A stretch of 37,411 bases of DNA from Chara braunii (lineage: Eukaryota > Streptophyta > Charophyceae > Charales > Characeae): NCBI GenBank assembly GCA_003427395.1, contig BFEA01000207.1, forward strand, positions 1,654,813-1,692,223. Direction: 5' to 3'. Under the pieces are notes generated by a model, which worked only from the letters and a program-made list of their open reading frames with translations, was not told the DNA's origin and ran no database searches. Below, piece after piece: positions 1-12,034 of this stretch (position 1 is its first letter; each line of letters opens with the position of its first letter). Both the position numbers and the translations under genes were made by a program.

Positions 1-3
1 GAA

Positions 4-53
4 CACCCGAACATGTTCGGACGTTCGGAAAAGCTCCGAACATGTTCGGTGTG
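4..53. repeat. Inverted pair of a 14 bp palindrome
   Basis: The perfect 14 bp palindrome CCGAACATGTTCGG occurs at 7-20 and again at 36-49. The bases around the two copies are also inverted (CAC before the first, GTGTG after the second), so the block can fold as a hairpin with ~18 bp arms and a short loop containing CGTTCGG. No gene lies next to it. It could be a transposon end or a chance foldback; the function is unknown. Confidence 0.7.
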
Positions 54-136
54 CTACACAGCCTCAAGAGTATATATATAGCCCTGAAAATTCTTACCTA
101 TGTATCTCACATGATTGAAACCTAAAAAAAATATAT

Positions 137-200
137 AGCCCTCGTTTGTTGTCCTCTTCTCCCTCTCTGCCTACGGTTTACCGGGCAGTTCTATTTGACG
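137..200 (+). repeat. Left arm of a distant inverted repeat
   Basis: This ~64 bp block runs from AGCCCTCGTTTGTTGTCC to CTATTTGACG and is followed by an AT dinucleotide run. Its reverse complement recurs at 33799-33864 with only a few substitutions and a small indel, also next to an AT run. The two copies are in opposite orientation ~33.6 kb apart. They look like two insertions of one dispersed element, or less likely the two ends of a very large one. No coding capacity is seen. Confidence 0.7.
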
Positions 201-1678
201 ATATATATATAATATATAAAAAAAAAGAAAATTGGTGAGGCTCCAATAAAAATGAAAACAAAAAGGCGTAAAGAACTTGCAAAAAAAGCTTCTGTAAGGA
301 ATATGTGTGTGAACGATATACAGAAAACCAAGTTGTGAAATCACACAGATGTCCAGGTAGTCATGTCCAAGCAGAGAGTACAAGATGCACCAAGAAACCA
401 ATCCGTATAGAGCAATACAATGAAGTAACGAGCCAATGTTCAAGCCCGTAGGCCACACCAAAACGGTATCCGAAGTCGCTCCTCTATGTCTGGTGCCCAG
501 TGCCTAGCCTACTCTTCCCGACTATACTACCTACAGTATGCGAGGTAGGTCAGCTGCTTTGGAGCCCCGCGCTTCCACTACTTCGAGAGATGCCTCTGGA
601 TGAGTGTGGTTAGGATAAAACGGAACGCTGGTTGGAATGCTTACCATTATGTCGGGCATGCGTATTAGCGTTAGCCACAACTGCTTCCTTTCTTGTCTCT
701 GCCAACGTATTTTGGGTTATTTCTCTTGTTCATTCGAGCGAGTGCTCGTTCTCCGGCCAACTGGTCTCACTATTACCATAACTGACACATGTGGGCTTCA
801 ATACCAACCTCATGCCCTGCCCTATTTTTTGGCCGGAGTTATAAATGACGAGGAATAGGCCTTGAAAGAACAACAAAATGGGGTGTTCCGAGGATTTTCT
901 GGAATATCGAGTGTGTGGCTACAAACGAAACTGAAAGCCCCCGTGTGTTTCCAGTTTTAGTGAGAAGTGACCATAGTCCCGCGAGAAAGAAATGACGAGT
1001 GCGACTTTCAAATGTTTGCCTGATCTAAAAAGTATCTTTGAACCTGCATGCAGGGGACTCGTCTTTTTGAACGGAAAGGCGGGGTGACGTTGCTCGTTAC
1101 AGAGATCGGAATCTGACGTGGATGATCTTAGCCGGGTCGCTCTTTGTATTCGTCTTCGTCACGTGTCCGCCTGTGAAACCGTTTTTCCCCATAACGCTTG
1201 GTGCGACGACAATTGCTACACATAGTGTTGGGCCAATGAGGTGCTATTGCCATCCACAGGATGACAATCAATTCGTTAAAAGACAATAATATAATAAAAA
1301 GTATGGGGGAAAGTAGGTATGGATAATGACAAAACCGGCGACTACTGATCTTGAACACCTTGTTTTGGGAGTAAAATAATAGCGCCCGCCGATGTGGGTG
1401 ACGACTTCTCGTGCATCCCTCTCATATACACCTTTTCCTCAATATACGAGAACGGTTGCGATGAGGATTCGGGAAGTTGACACCCATTCGGATTGGGACA
1501 ATTGGTCCACATGGCTTAAACAAAAATTGGGCATGTAAGTTTACTCAGCCTGTTATTCAATCAAAGAAGTAAACAGTCACGATACTACGTGCTTGTTATT
1601 TTTCATCCATCAGGTAACTCGATCCAAAAGCAATATGATATCGATCCGATAATCATAATTTATCGAGTGATTGGTGAG
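201..1678. other. No recognisable gene
   Basis: Only short chance open frames occur on either strand (up to ~96 codons), with no recognisable domain or repeat match elsewhere in the window. The left part is AT-rich, the rest mixed composition. Confidence 0.5.
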
Positions 1679-1736
1679 CATCCATTCAACGGATCGAAAT
1701 ATACACTACACGCGAAGCGACAGTGTGAAAGGGAGG

Positions 1737-1785
<49 letters not shown>

Positions 1786-1888
1786 CCCTCATGCTACTTC
1801 CAACCTCCTGAACAGAGAGTGAAAGTCTAGCATCCATTCAACGGATCNAAATATACACTACACGCGAAGCGACAGTGTGAAAGGGAGG

Positions 1889-1949
<61 letters not shown>

Positions 1950-1995
1950 CCCTCATGCTACTTCCAACCTCCTGAACAGGGAGTGAAAGTCTAGA
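1679..1995 (+). repeat. Tandem duplication containing a GA microsatellite
   Basis: Two copies of a ~155 bp unit stand head to tail. Each starts CATCCATTCAACGGATC, runs through AAATATACACTACACGCG and AAAGGGAGGAAATGA, carries an expanded (GA)n tract, and ends TGCCCTCATGCTACTTCC. The GA tract is longer in the second copy. A single N sits in the second copy (1848), which suggests uncertain assembly of a microsatellite-containing repeat. Confidence 0.85.
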
Positions 1996-2168
1996 CTGTT
2001 ATATGAGGACACAAAAAAAAACAACAAAACACAACTGACTGTGTATATTTCCATGTTCTCACAAAAAAACAAGAAAACAAAAGTGATAGTGTAGCACTGT
2101 GACGACAACAGCCCCGCCCCCTTCTTTGTCCCTCTCCTCGCCCGCAGCGTTGCTGCGACGCATCCACT

Positions 2169-2304
2169 TGTTATTATTATTTTTGTAAGACCTTGCAGCT
2201 CCTATTGGGGTGGGTGATATGAGTAGCCCCCCCATTAGGATCTTTCTGGCCATTCCATCTGTTGGTGGGGAGCTACACTTGCTGGAGACCGGGTCGAGCG
2301 TCCC
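2169..2304 (-). mobile_element. Hairpin-headed retroposon copy, minus strand
   Basis: Read on the minus strand it begins GGGACGCTCGACCCGG at 2304 and continues through TCCAGCAAGTG and AGCTCCCCACC to an A-rich tail (AAAAATAATAATAAC). This is the head shared by the other copies listed here. The first stem is damaged (GCTCGA against TCCAGC). The second hairpin is present: CCTATTGGGG at 2201-2210 pairs with CCCCATTAGG at 2230-2239 (9 of 10 positions) around a loop that reads CTCATATCAC on the minus strand, like CTCTTATC in other copies. Confidence 0.65.
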
Positions 2305-2640
2305 TTAAACACAACAAGTACATCAAATGTTGCAGAATGAAGATAAATAATGAAGATCTGATCCTGCTGAGTTAAGTTGAATCAGTGTCGATTCACTCAT
2401 TCCTCTGTTCCATATCTGTACTATGCAGCCCTGACTCTGCATCACCTAGGATGTTAAACATGTTATTGAGTCAACATACACTTTTCCTCCGACCTTAATC
2501 ATAATGAAACCAAGTCGCGAGAACCATACTCGTTGTGGTTGGGGAGGAGGGGGAGGAGGGGAGGTATCTGGAAATTCCGAAAAGGAACGTACTGGTATGG
2601 CTGGGTCTACTTTTGTCGAATCCTAAAATGTGAACATTAA
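2305..2640. other. No recognisable gene
   Basis: Mixed-composition spacer with a short purine run (GGGGAGGAGGGGGAGG-like, near 2540-2560). Nothing else supportable. Confidence 0.4.
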
Positions 2641-3055
2641 TTCTTCAGTAACTCTTTAGGGTCTCCTTTTTGAGCCCCATACTCTTCACCTGTCTCAATT
2701 TTCCCCCTTGGCTTCCCCCAAACAAATGATAATTGAATTTATGGATACGTTGCAGGATTGCAGCATGTGAGGATAAGTGTTGTATTCTCGCTCTTATCTG
2801 TTCCCATGTAGTTGAGATGTTCATGTGTATCTATTGCTTTCTGGTATCTGTAAATTTAGGGCCATCTAACCTTACTCCTTCCATTTCGTAAGTACAATGC
2901 CTCAACTAAATTGCCCAAAGAACAACTCTCTTTCCCAAAATATAGAGATTGGGAGTAAACTCATCAAAGGGACCAGGGGCCCATGTCTCCAACAAGAGAG
3001 TCTTTCAATCCCATGGCCAAGGGTGTTGAGAGCCCTAATATCTCGAGATTCTGTC

Positions 3056-4350
3056 GTGCAATCTCCAACGCCAAATGGCCCTAGAGAAGTGAAGAAACAC
3101 ATGCTCAATGGTTTCCGAAATTGTCCTAGCTAGGAATGTCGTCTAACAAAAGTTACATAAGGGCAATGCAACTGTTGCCCCAACGTGAACTGGTCTATCA
3201 ACTAATCATTTGTTGGTAGGCATCGATGTTCGATATGTCATTGCAATGAAGCTACTTTTGATGCTTTAGCTTCAATAGTATGGAACCATTTGATTGGTCA
3301 TAGAGTCTCTTTACGTACCTTGGGATGCTTAATCCATCTAACTTTCACCCTATCATTTAGATTAATCCTCAAGTGAAGCATTTTATACGTTGATTTCATT
3401 GTCAAGGTATGAAGAGGTTGGGTATAGATTCTACCTCGTCCCCATGAGCTAGTCCATACCCAATACACCGGTCGATGACCAATTGAGAGATAAGAGTATC
3501 ATGTCTAAGGAGCAACCATTTATCGTTTTGCTTCAGTGTCCTATTTCTAAATCGTCAATTGTCCCTAGTCCATCAAACTTTCTCCTGTCCATTAGGGAGA
3601 ACTGTGTTATCATGTATTACATTAAAAAGTGAAAGGAGAATCTCCATATTAGGGTATATTTCTATAATGCTGATTATTACATTTGGATGATCCATGATGG
3701 TCACGCAGTCATTTACTATAAGTTTTTTTTTTTTTTTTAAGGATAGTTGCCCATTCCAAAGGAATTAATTTTATGATATGTTATAGAGTCTCTACCGGAT
3801 GGTGATAATATTGAAGATGATCCCATAAGTCGAAGGAGAAATCTAACCTTTTGTATCTAGATTCCATATATCATTGATTTTCAATTTTTTTTTTTAACTC
3901 ATCCCTTCCATGACATGGGTATGTAATGGAGGACACACTCCTGAGAGTCTCTGATCCATCTATTGTTAAAAGAAAGTTGTGGGCACACCTTTTCCTATCT
4001 CCTAGAGGGTACCTTGTTTATCAATGGTAATTTTCTCCAGGTCTTAATAAGGTTGAGTCAAAATTGGTCCTTGCAAAGATCAAGTCTTGCTGATTGGCGG
4101 TCAGAGGTCGGTTGTTCACTTAATTCCTTCAAGAATCCTTTGGGAAGGTACCAAGATCTGTACTCGAACCACATCAAAGAGTCTATACTATTTCGAGTAA
4201 AAGGTGTCAGGTATTTAATTTGTTCTCAGACCAACATACTCCATGGGGTACGGGGATGGAAGAGTATGCGCTTAATCCATTGAATTGAGAATGTCACACC
4301 TTGAGTCGAGGGATCAATAATACCCAACTCTCCTCTGGTATGAGGGTGGA
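3056..4350 (-). pseudogene. LINE post-RT and zinc-knuckle C-terminal relic
   Basis: At 4346-4236 the minus strand reads RGELGIIDPSTQGVTF followed by SIQWIKRILF, typical of the 'KGGLGV(I)D...KW' segment after the RT domain. At 3115-3061 it reads ETIEHVFLHFSRAIWRWR, the C-terminal reverse-transcriptase zinc-binding region (normally C-x2-C...H-x4-C; the last Cys is Phe here). Between them no continuous frame survives. Confidence 0.75.
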
Positions 4351-4835
4351 TTACTTATTGTTATGCAACCCTACTAGTGGCATTTTTACACTCATGGTTT
4401 CCCCTCCACAGGAAGACTGTTAGATGTTGCTGAAATATCTTCAGAGTTATCTTCTCAATTGCCGATGTGGTTGATCTATAGATTCTATACCAAACTCAAA
4501 CAAGTGCCATATAGTTAACAACCAATGCACATCCCAATATTGAAGTGTGTTTATCCTTCCATAGTTCTAATTTAATATGGGCTTGTTCTATGATCCAGTA
4601 ATTGTTTGCTATTGGTTTTCCCACTGATGAGAGAGATATACATAACAATCAGGTACAGGTTTCTAAAGGGCGTCAGCTAATTTGACGTTGTTTAAGAAGC
4701 TTAATCCCTTGGTGAAGGATCCACCACCCTAATATTGTATTGCCCCATTTCACCTTTATATCTGGTAACCGACAAAATTTATCTTTCGTCCTTTGGATTC
4801 CTGCTAGATGCTTTTGAGATTGCTTTCACCATGAG

Positions 4836-5400
4836 AGAAAGGTCATCGACAAAATGAGCGAAAAAAGAGCTAATTGAGTTAGGGATGAAATCCTCAAGAA
4901 TGAACGTAATCTTAATGCACTTGCTGCCTTTGTGTTGTCTCAGATTTACCGGTAGGGCGTCTATGATTTTTACAATTGTTTACAAGCAGAAAGTGATCAA
5001 TTCAATCTCACTGTTTTACAAAACGGTGTAAGGAGATTGAAGAGGATCATATAACACCATCACACTGGTTGTAGCATTGACAAACAATATTTTTATACAT
5101 TTTTTATATGAAGGTTCTAAATATTTATCTAAGAAAAAATAATCTGCATGACGATATGCATATCCAAAGTCGATAAATATAAAAGTTGCATGTGTAGATT
5201 AATGAGTGAGTTTGATAAGTTCATGGATGAGAACAACAATATCATATATATATCCCTTTCTGTGTTAAACCCAGTTTGGGATGAATGAATAATGACTGCA
5301 ATGACATTAGATAAGTGATTTAGCCAATGCTTTAACTGTCAAATTTATTCACTATTGTGAGTAGAGTAATAGGACGATAGTTATGAATACTTAATTTATT
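4836..5400 (-). pseudogene. LINE reverse transcriptase core relic
   Basis: Minus-strand reading at 5398-5342 gives KLSIHNYRPITLLTIVNKF, the NYRPISLL motif of LINE reverse transcriptases. Downstream, at about 5290-5220, fragments read IHPKLGLTQKGIY and DIVVLIHELI, equivalent to the SQTGFVPGRSI / NILLAHELI segment. At 4870-4815 another frame reads AHFVDDLSLMVKAISKASS, the catalytic (Y/F)xDD box with both aspartates retained. Several frameshifts and stops separate these blocks. Confidence 0.8.
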
Positions 5401-6179
5401 CTCTTTTAGTTTACCAACCTCGATACTCGTTGATCTGTAAAATCCCCTATATAATTGGAAAGCCAGACTACATGAGATAAATGCATAAAATCCTTTGAAG
5501 AAATCCCATGGAGTCTCCTTGGATCCCTTAAGTAGGCGAGTATTCCATGAGTTTTTTCTTTTTCATGAGCATAAAAGTTGTCATGCCTCGTTTTTAATAG
5601 GTGACAACTCCAACATTTTTTTTGCGAAAGTGAAAGCGTTTTTGTCAATGCCCTGAGGAAATTGTCAATATCTTTTCTACGTAGTTCTCGAGGAATATCC
5701 TCATTTCTCGGAGGTGAAGAGTGTTTTGAAGAAATCCATCTCTAATTTAGTACAGACTGCAATAGAGGTAGACAATAGTTTATTTTTATGTATAGGGTTA
5801 ATTAGAGCTTCGGTAATTGTCTCCCGTATATCTACTCGGTTAAGGGGTTTAAGATTTTCATTTCCTCAGATTTATTTTCTTACTGTTATATTTTTTAGTG
5901 TGGTTATGTTCCCTTTGAATGTTGTTGTGTAACCAACAATTTTGAGTATTCATTCATTTACAGTCAAAGAATGTAAAACCGTTATTAAACCATCTTACAT
6001 CGTTTTGAATCAGATTCCTCTGGTCCATCCAAAAGGACCACACGTCTTCGAGAAAAAAAAAAAGTACTCAAGCTTAAAATGAGAAATATTTATTTTTAAA
6101 AAACATTTACCTTGATTGGGTTGTATTTCCTACAAAAAACAAACAAACATCGCATGTTACAGACGAGTGGAAGGACTGC

Positions 6180-6480
6180 GCAGTAAAATTTAAGCTACCT
6201 GTAGACTGTAGTGCTCCTTGTAATTCCTTATATACTAATATGAGATCAATACGAGATTTAACACCTTATCGTGACTGTCATTTCCTAGAACAAGCAAAAA
6301 TGTGTTAGGAAGGATAAATTGTCCTATATGAGTGAAATAGGTCTAACGTCCGACATAAATTAACTATTATTTCAACGTATATTGGACAAGGCTAACGAAT
6401 GTGCCAACAATCCAAGAGTTGATCCGCAGTTGCATTATAATCTCATGCTATGATAAGTGGGATGCTTATTGGAAGGCAAG
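6180..6480 (-). pseudogene. LINE endonuclease relic
   Basis: Minus-strand translation near 6440 gives ...DYNATADQLLDCW, matching the GDFN(A) motif of apurinic/apyrimidinic-like endonucleases of non-LTR elements, with a stop just before the D. Further on (6215-6270) a different frame gives KSRIDLILVYKELQ, matching the SRIDRIYVS-type end of the domain. In the intact family this enzyme nicks the target DNA. Frameshifts and stops mean it is not functional. Confidence 0.7.
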
Positions 6481-6846
6481 GAAGGATGATTTCAAAAATT
6501 GCTTGTCTATTTACTACATCATTAGATTCATCTACACATAGGATACTGAGTACCTCGAGTTGTATCATTGCTAGAATATAGACCTATCTGCCTTCCAATT
6601 GAGTTAGCCTCCGAGTTAATAGGCTCCAATTTAGAGGCAAGGGGTAGCCAAATGGCCACCCTTGCACTTTAGAGTCCTTGCTCAGGGTACACGTGCTCTG
6701 TAGGCTTGGTATGGTGATATCTCTTTGTGACAATGATGATGAATATTAATATCCATATGTGTGACTCTCCTGAAAATATGACATCCGGCCGATCAATTAT
6801 GTTCAAATTGCTTGAACCTCTCAGTACAGGCTTCTGGATTGTAATT

Positions 6847-6990
6847 GGGACTCTGGACCCGTTTTCCAGCAAGTGTAGCTCCCCACGAATAAATTTGAGC
6901 CATGTTCTCTTTGGAGACCTTTTTTGTAGGCTGCTCTTATCACTTCCACCAATAGGTTTCCATTGTGAGGAAACCCAAGGAGAGTTTGCC
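6847..6990 (+). mobile_element. Hairpin-headed retroposon copy
   Basis: Starts GGGACTCTGGACCCG and keeps the first stem core CTGGA/TCCAG, then AGCTCCCCACGAATA. The loop motif GCTCTTATCAC is at 6933-6943, flanked by CCTTTTTTGTAGG and CCACCAATAGG, which look like a decayed stem. A separate 7 bp hairpin GGTTTCC/GGAAACC follows. No poly(A) tail remains, so the 3' limit is approximate. Confidence 0.65.
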
Positions 6991-6999
6991 TACCGCTCG

Positions 7000-9900
7000 C
7001 TGAAGAGAAGGGCAACAACGCCTGTCATTCGTTGCGCCCGCTTCAGAGGTCGTCAACGACCAAAAGGGTGCGAGGGTTTGGGCTATCTGGCACGCACTTA
7101 GTTAATCGTGCATTTAAGACCCTCACCTAGTCACAAAAAAATAAAGAACAATTGACATTAGATTGAATTATCCTTCGTTGTCCCGGAAATCTGGAATCGA
7201 GACTCAAACCGTTTGCATGGTTCTTCTCGCTAAATTTCATATCTACGGGAATAATTCAGTGATATAAGTGATCATAATGAATCCTAGGGAGGTTCATCAT
7301 ATGCTGTGTTTAAGCACCAAGGATGTTTTCCAAATGCTTCTGAGACAGGGAGATGCCATGTGAGCAGTTAGTCCTTGCTGATTGGTTCTTTTTCAAATGG
7401 AAATACACAGGATGTCTGTTCGAGTGAGCGGGGACAACTAAACTTCCGTTCAGGATTATCGTAATCTTAGCTGGCTGGTTCCCCAACTTTTTGAAGGTTC
7501 AGTAACTCACTAGATGAAATTGTACTAGTCAACATAACATTACTGATTGCAGTAGTCCCAATTTTCAGTAGGTAGTGGCGATCGGGAATTATTTCCACTT
7601 GTCAATTGTCGAATGAAGAAAAGTAGTACCAGACGATCGGGTAATAGTAAATTGCTACCAATAACCAGTAGCGGACATAACCTTCACTTAGGGCTGTTCC
7701 TGCTTACGATTCGTTCCTTGAAGCCACGATCAGAAGTGATCCAAATGTGGGATTTCTTGCGCCACGTCTGCTGGACTAGCAATGATGTCGAGTTACGAAA
7801 TGTAGAGAATGGATGTAAATAGCCTTCGTCACAGTCATGCATTGAGCTGATCAAGAGAGATTCCTACTACGAATATGCACAATTCAATGAATTTAAATTT
7901 AACGAATTTTCAGAGAAATGCGTAGTCCAAATCCACCCGCGAGTGAACTAAAGAGGGCCCAAATTTGAATATGCCCCCCCGCCCCCCCCCACTTATGCCA
8001 GTTGTACAAAGCCCATAACCAAGTACTCTTCACCTTACACTCCTTATCGTTCTGATCGCTCATCCTCGTCCCGCATTTTTCGTTTCTCACTCATCCTGCA
8101 TGCTTGGAGAGGTAGTTTTCCTGCTGGCACGTTTTCGGTAGGACTGAATGACCCCATTACCGGTTTCATTCTTAAGCAATCTTGCGAACTAATCAACAGA
8201 GACCCCGATGACAATTCCCGGCATGCCTGGTATTAGACTTGGTTGTGAAGGCGCAACTGAATCGACTGACAAAATTTTGAAAAATAGGGGTTGACCAATG
8301 ACCATGATTCGGTAACCCAGTACGTTGGGCAGTGGGTGTTCATGAGTGATCACATAACCCTGTCTTGAATTTTAGTGAAAACAGAACACGTGTCACCTTT
8401 CCATCACGAATAGACCTCCGACCCTCACCGAGGCTCTCAAGCTGGGGTTCTACAGTCTTCAGCTCGGACGACATTCATATCGCAACGTACATGTTCATAC
8501 CTCTGGTTAAAAACATTTAATGATATAATACTTGATTCATATGCCGGTTCGAATAGAAGGGTTTATATGTCAATCATCATAGCACAAACCCTCTGCAGTG
8601 CGAGAAACGACACGGAGCGCAAAGAAAGCCACTTGCTATGAACCACCTTATTCTTCATCCTCCAAACATGGGCAACGTGTCCAATTACCCGACAAATGAG
8701 GAGCGAGTCATTACCTTGAACATAGGGAGATTGACTGCGTGTGTGCTCAATTGATTTTGCCGGGATAGTTACTAGTCAGGGGACGACACTACAACTCTCA
8801 AAGACCACTCGTTTGAAGCCAAGCGATTCGTCCCTCCTCATGTCAGCAAAGTTATCGAATGACACTCCTTGGAGATGCTCATTTCTAATTTTCTCAAGCT
8901 TGTGCAGTTCGTTGTTTTTTTAGGATCACATTCCCGAGCGTATTATCGGCACGTGTCTTCTCCACGGTGCTTTGCGGAAGCCCTTTTTGATAGTGACTTG
9001 TTTGTATTCCTATTGGCTGGAGGGGAAATCGCAATTTGATTGTTTCTCTCGCAACGATCTCTTTCCACAAAGTTTCTAGTCTCAAGCTTCTCAGGAGGTG
9101 TATGAACGCTTGCCAGCCGGTTCGTGTTCTTTAGCTGCCCTTTCAACGACTTCATCTCGTAGAGGACTCGAGTGGGGAATCTGATGCGTTTCCAATCACA
9201 GAGCCACTCCGATTCGAAGTTGGCAAAAACAATAAATACCGGCAGCAGGAATTTACCAGAGTGAATCACTCTTTCAAGCTTGCGAGCCAGCTCCGCCAAC
9301 TCTGCTATTCGATCGTAATTGTGTCAGGCGAGCATGTCTCTCATGAATTTTTGGTCACGAGCTGTCACTATCGACGGGCGAATGTTGACCCTTAAGCACA
9401 GCGGTCCATCACCGTAGGTTCTGCACGTTCAGTCATAACCCGTATCTGTATCTTCGCCCTCCACTCTTCCTAGGTTTTCTGTCACTCATTTCCTCCCAAC
9501 CTTTCCAGTTGTACAAGATCCCTCTTTTGCTCATCTTGCGAGCACTTAGACCCTACAGAACAATGTATTTAGTCTCATGCAACGACCAGATTTGTCAAAG
9601 GTGGAGCGTGGCAGTCCAGATCTCACTTGAATGTTCAACAGCAGCGATATTGATGGGGCCCTTCCCCTCTTTGTGAGACCCTCACGTCACCGACAACTTC
9701 GACCGCTAGCGAGAGGGGCAGCTTGAAGCGTACTGTGGTTACGAATGTCCACCATCTCCGAATCCCGTTCATCTTTTGTGGTTTTTAACTCGTCACTATG
9801 GGAGGGCCCATCTATCTTAGCACCTCTCAAGGGTCAAGAGTAAATGGGTGAGGATTGGCATATCATGCGCGACAATTAGAGGAAAGTTGCGCACGCCGGG

Positions 9901-10082
9901 CTCACATCCCCCGAGTGCCTCGTTTCACCCATGTTCTTTCGCCCACCCGAGAAAGTTATTTTTCCTGTCAATTAGCCATGCAGACTGCGTACACCAGGCA
10001 CTCGTGAGAATGTGCCTCCCGTCTCACGTTGTTTGAATGTCCCCCGCATCTTGCTGGCCCCCTCTATATCCATCCAGCTCTT
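7000..10082. other. 3 kb without a recognisable gene
   Basis: No domain, repeat partner or RNA gene could be identified. A cytosine homopolymer pair lies at about 7974-7990. The longest open frame is 118 codons on the minus strand (8943-9299). It is basic and rich in Arg/Lys/Asn near its end, but I recognise no family. Composition is closer to 45-50% GC than the AT-rich LINE to the left. Confidence 0.5.
8943..9299 (-). other. Unassigned 118-codon open frame
   Basis: Begins MAELARKLERVIHSGKF and has one hydrophobic stretch (LLPVFIVFANF) followed by a basic, polar region. No homologue is recognised. In a transposon-dense plant region an isolated frame of this length could be chance or a retroelement relic. 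There is no upstream or downstream continuation that I can support. Confidence 0.15.
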
Positions 10083-10780
10083 TACTCATAGGGCTCAGCG
10101 TTGATAGGACCGACTATACCAGTGATACCTGGGCTCCAGGCCCGGAACAGGGTAGTGGGTCCATCACTCGAATTATGGATCCCAATGGAGCCCCAACGGG
10201 AGCCCAACGGAAGGGGTAGTGGGAGGGGGTGGTACTTGGTCCATAAGTTCCGTCCCCACCTCGTGGTTCATTTGTTGTCAGCGGCCACGCGGCCCACGCC
10301 GTAACTGAACCAGTGACTGATTAATTCACCATGTCCAACTGTATCCGACCACGTCAATTACTGTCACACCATCAAGTCGTATCATTGGGCAACTATGGTG
10401 GCATGATAATTTTAATCGATCCATTGCAGTAACCCAAAGACCAGGTCTGTCATGGCCACCGAGGGAGCTAATCACACCAGTTGAAATACCATACCATGGA
10501 ATAGCAGCGTAGGCTCGTCGTAAAAAAAACACAGTCCCGAAGTAGCACGTGCATCAAATTTGTACCGGTTTCTGACATGTAAGGGAAATAAGAAAATTCG
10601 GATCGATCAGCAATACACCGTACCAGTACCGAACTAGTGTGACCACACCAAATTAATAGGATCTGACCGCGGTACGCTGTACCTGTTCCATGCCAGTGAC
10701 CGCACCGTTGTGACCAGACTGCTATTAATTTTAGCCTACGGCAGGTCTGTCAATTCGGTCGCCAATGTAGCCAAAAAACG
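10083..10780. other. Region of recurring short phrases, no gene
   Basis: The phrases CAGGTCTGTCA, (A)TAATTTTA and CCAGTGA recur in this interval at different spacings (for example near 10420-10455 and 10730-10760). This hints at an old degraded repeat. No open frame above ~68 codons makes sense. Confidence 0.3.
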
Positions 10781-10958
10781 CCTCATGGTAGTGTCAGAAG
10801 AATTACCGCTCGATTGAGTGACCATCCGAGTCCCTGCTCGCCACTCAACACGTCATGGGATTTCGGTAAGTTATGGGTGTCTCACACTCAATAATCCCCG
10901 GGTCATATCAAAGGTAAAAATTAAGTAAATCAAGTACATTCAGCGAGGGATAATAAAA

Positions 10959-11304
10959 TAATTATCATCTCATCAAAATGAACATCTTTTATTTTTTGAA
11001 CGAAACTGAAACCGAGTTTTTTGGTCGAAAACTCGTCAAAATTTGTTGTTCCTGAGGTGTGGCATTTGTAAAACGCTGGACTCCCTGCCTATACATGGAC
11101 CCAACTTGAGACCACGGACATTCAAGCAGGACTGCCTGGATGTCTCTGGTCTCAAGCTAGGTCCATGTACAGTTAGGGGGTCCAGCGTTTCACAAATGCC
11201 GGATCCTCAGGAACAACAAATTGTGACGAGTTTTCGGCCAAAAAACTCAGTTTTAACTTCGTTCAAAAAATAAAAGATTGCAATTTTGACGAAATGGTCG
11301 TTAA
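10959..11304. mobile_element. Foldback element, copy 1
   Basis: A ~345 bp palindrome. The left arm reads CATCTTTTATTTTTTGAACG ... TTGTTGTTCCTGAGG ... CGCTGGACTCC, then ACATGGACC; the right arm is its reverse complement, ending CAAAAAATAAAAGATTG and GACGAAATGGTCGTTAA. The arms are ~150 bp with a short centre containing GACATTCAAGCAGG. It encodes nothing, so it is a non-autonomous foldback/MITE-like element. A second copy lies at 14016-14333. Confidence 0.85.
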
Positions 11305-11827
11305 ATAGAGAAATTTTGTATAAAACAAAGAAAAGAAATAAATAGGTAAATTTCGACAAAAATCAATGAGAGAATGGTGTATAAAATTTGTTCAATAATG
11401 AAAGAATCATTTGTTTCCATCTATTTTTTATCACTTTTGATTTTATTACTTAATTTTAATTTCATCATTAAATTAAACAAAATTTAAGTCTCGTTCCCCC
11501 GTTAACTGGTCGGCGTGGAAAAGACCGCGCGAAGGTGTATTAGCATACCCTTGTTCGAGATAAAGAGAACCTCATAATAGACGAAAAAGGTAAGTACCAG
11601 GCGCGGTAGAAGCGACTGTCCAATCTCTGGGTTTTAAGGGTCGATATTGGCGGTTGGTGAAGGGAATTTCAGAGTTCATCTAAGGACCCCTAATTTTTCC
11701 CTACGTGTCTGACAAGGATCCCAGGGAATTTCGTCTAAGCGTTCGGTCGAAGACCCAATCTCCTTTTTTTGGGAGGCTGACTGCTTATGACCGCCCGACA
11801 TCGTCATGTTTTTCAAACAAAAAAGTT
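11305..11827. other. AT-rich spacer, no gene
   Basis: Low-complexity AT-rich sequence to about 11480, then mixed sequence up to the atp1 fragment. No open frame or repeat could be supported. Confidence 0.4.
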
Positions 11828-12034
11828 ATAAACGAGAATGTAGATAAAACACATCTCCTGGGAAAGCTTCTCGACCTGGTGGTCGACGTAACAATAATGA
11901 CATTTGTCGATATGCCACTGATTGTTTACTTAGATCATCATAGATAATTAGAGCGTGCATTCCATTGTCTCGGAAAAATTCTCCCATAGCACAACCTGCA
12001 TAAGGAGCAAGAAATTGAAGAGGAGCAGGATCTG
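11828..12034 (-). pseudogene. atp1: Mitochondrial atp1 fragment
   Basis: Minus-strand translation reads [20 protein letters not shown], then [20 protein letters not shown], then [20 protein letters not shown] and DVFYLHSRL, an internal stretch of the alpha subunit of mitochondrial F1F0-ATP synthase. It is ~69 codons of a protein of about 500. The frame is uninterrupted inside the fragment, which implies recent transfer or little decay. It is cut right after HSRL and is joined at its upstream side, on the same strand, to a nad2 fragment. It cannot make a working subunit. Confidence 0.93.

Larger units (their letters stand above)
2640..6640 (-). mobile_element. Decayed L1-like non-LTR retrotransposon
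   Basis: A ~4 kb AT-rich region whose minus-strand reading carries, in the expected 5' to 3' order, relics of an apurinic-type endonuclease (near 6440 and 6215-6270), the reverse transcriptase fingers (5342-5398), the FVDD catalytic box (near 4845), a post-RT segment (4236-4346) and the C-terminal zinc-knuckle region (3061-3115). Frames change repeatedly and stops are frequent, so it is a dead copy. This domain order is that of plant L1-type LINEs. The outer limits are approximate; neither an ORF1 nor a clear poly(A) tail is seen. Confidence 0.8.
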
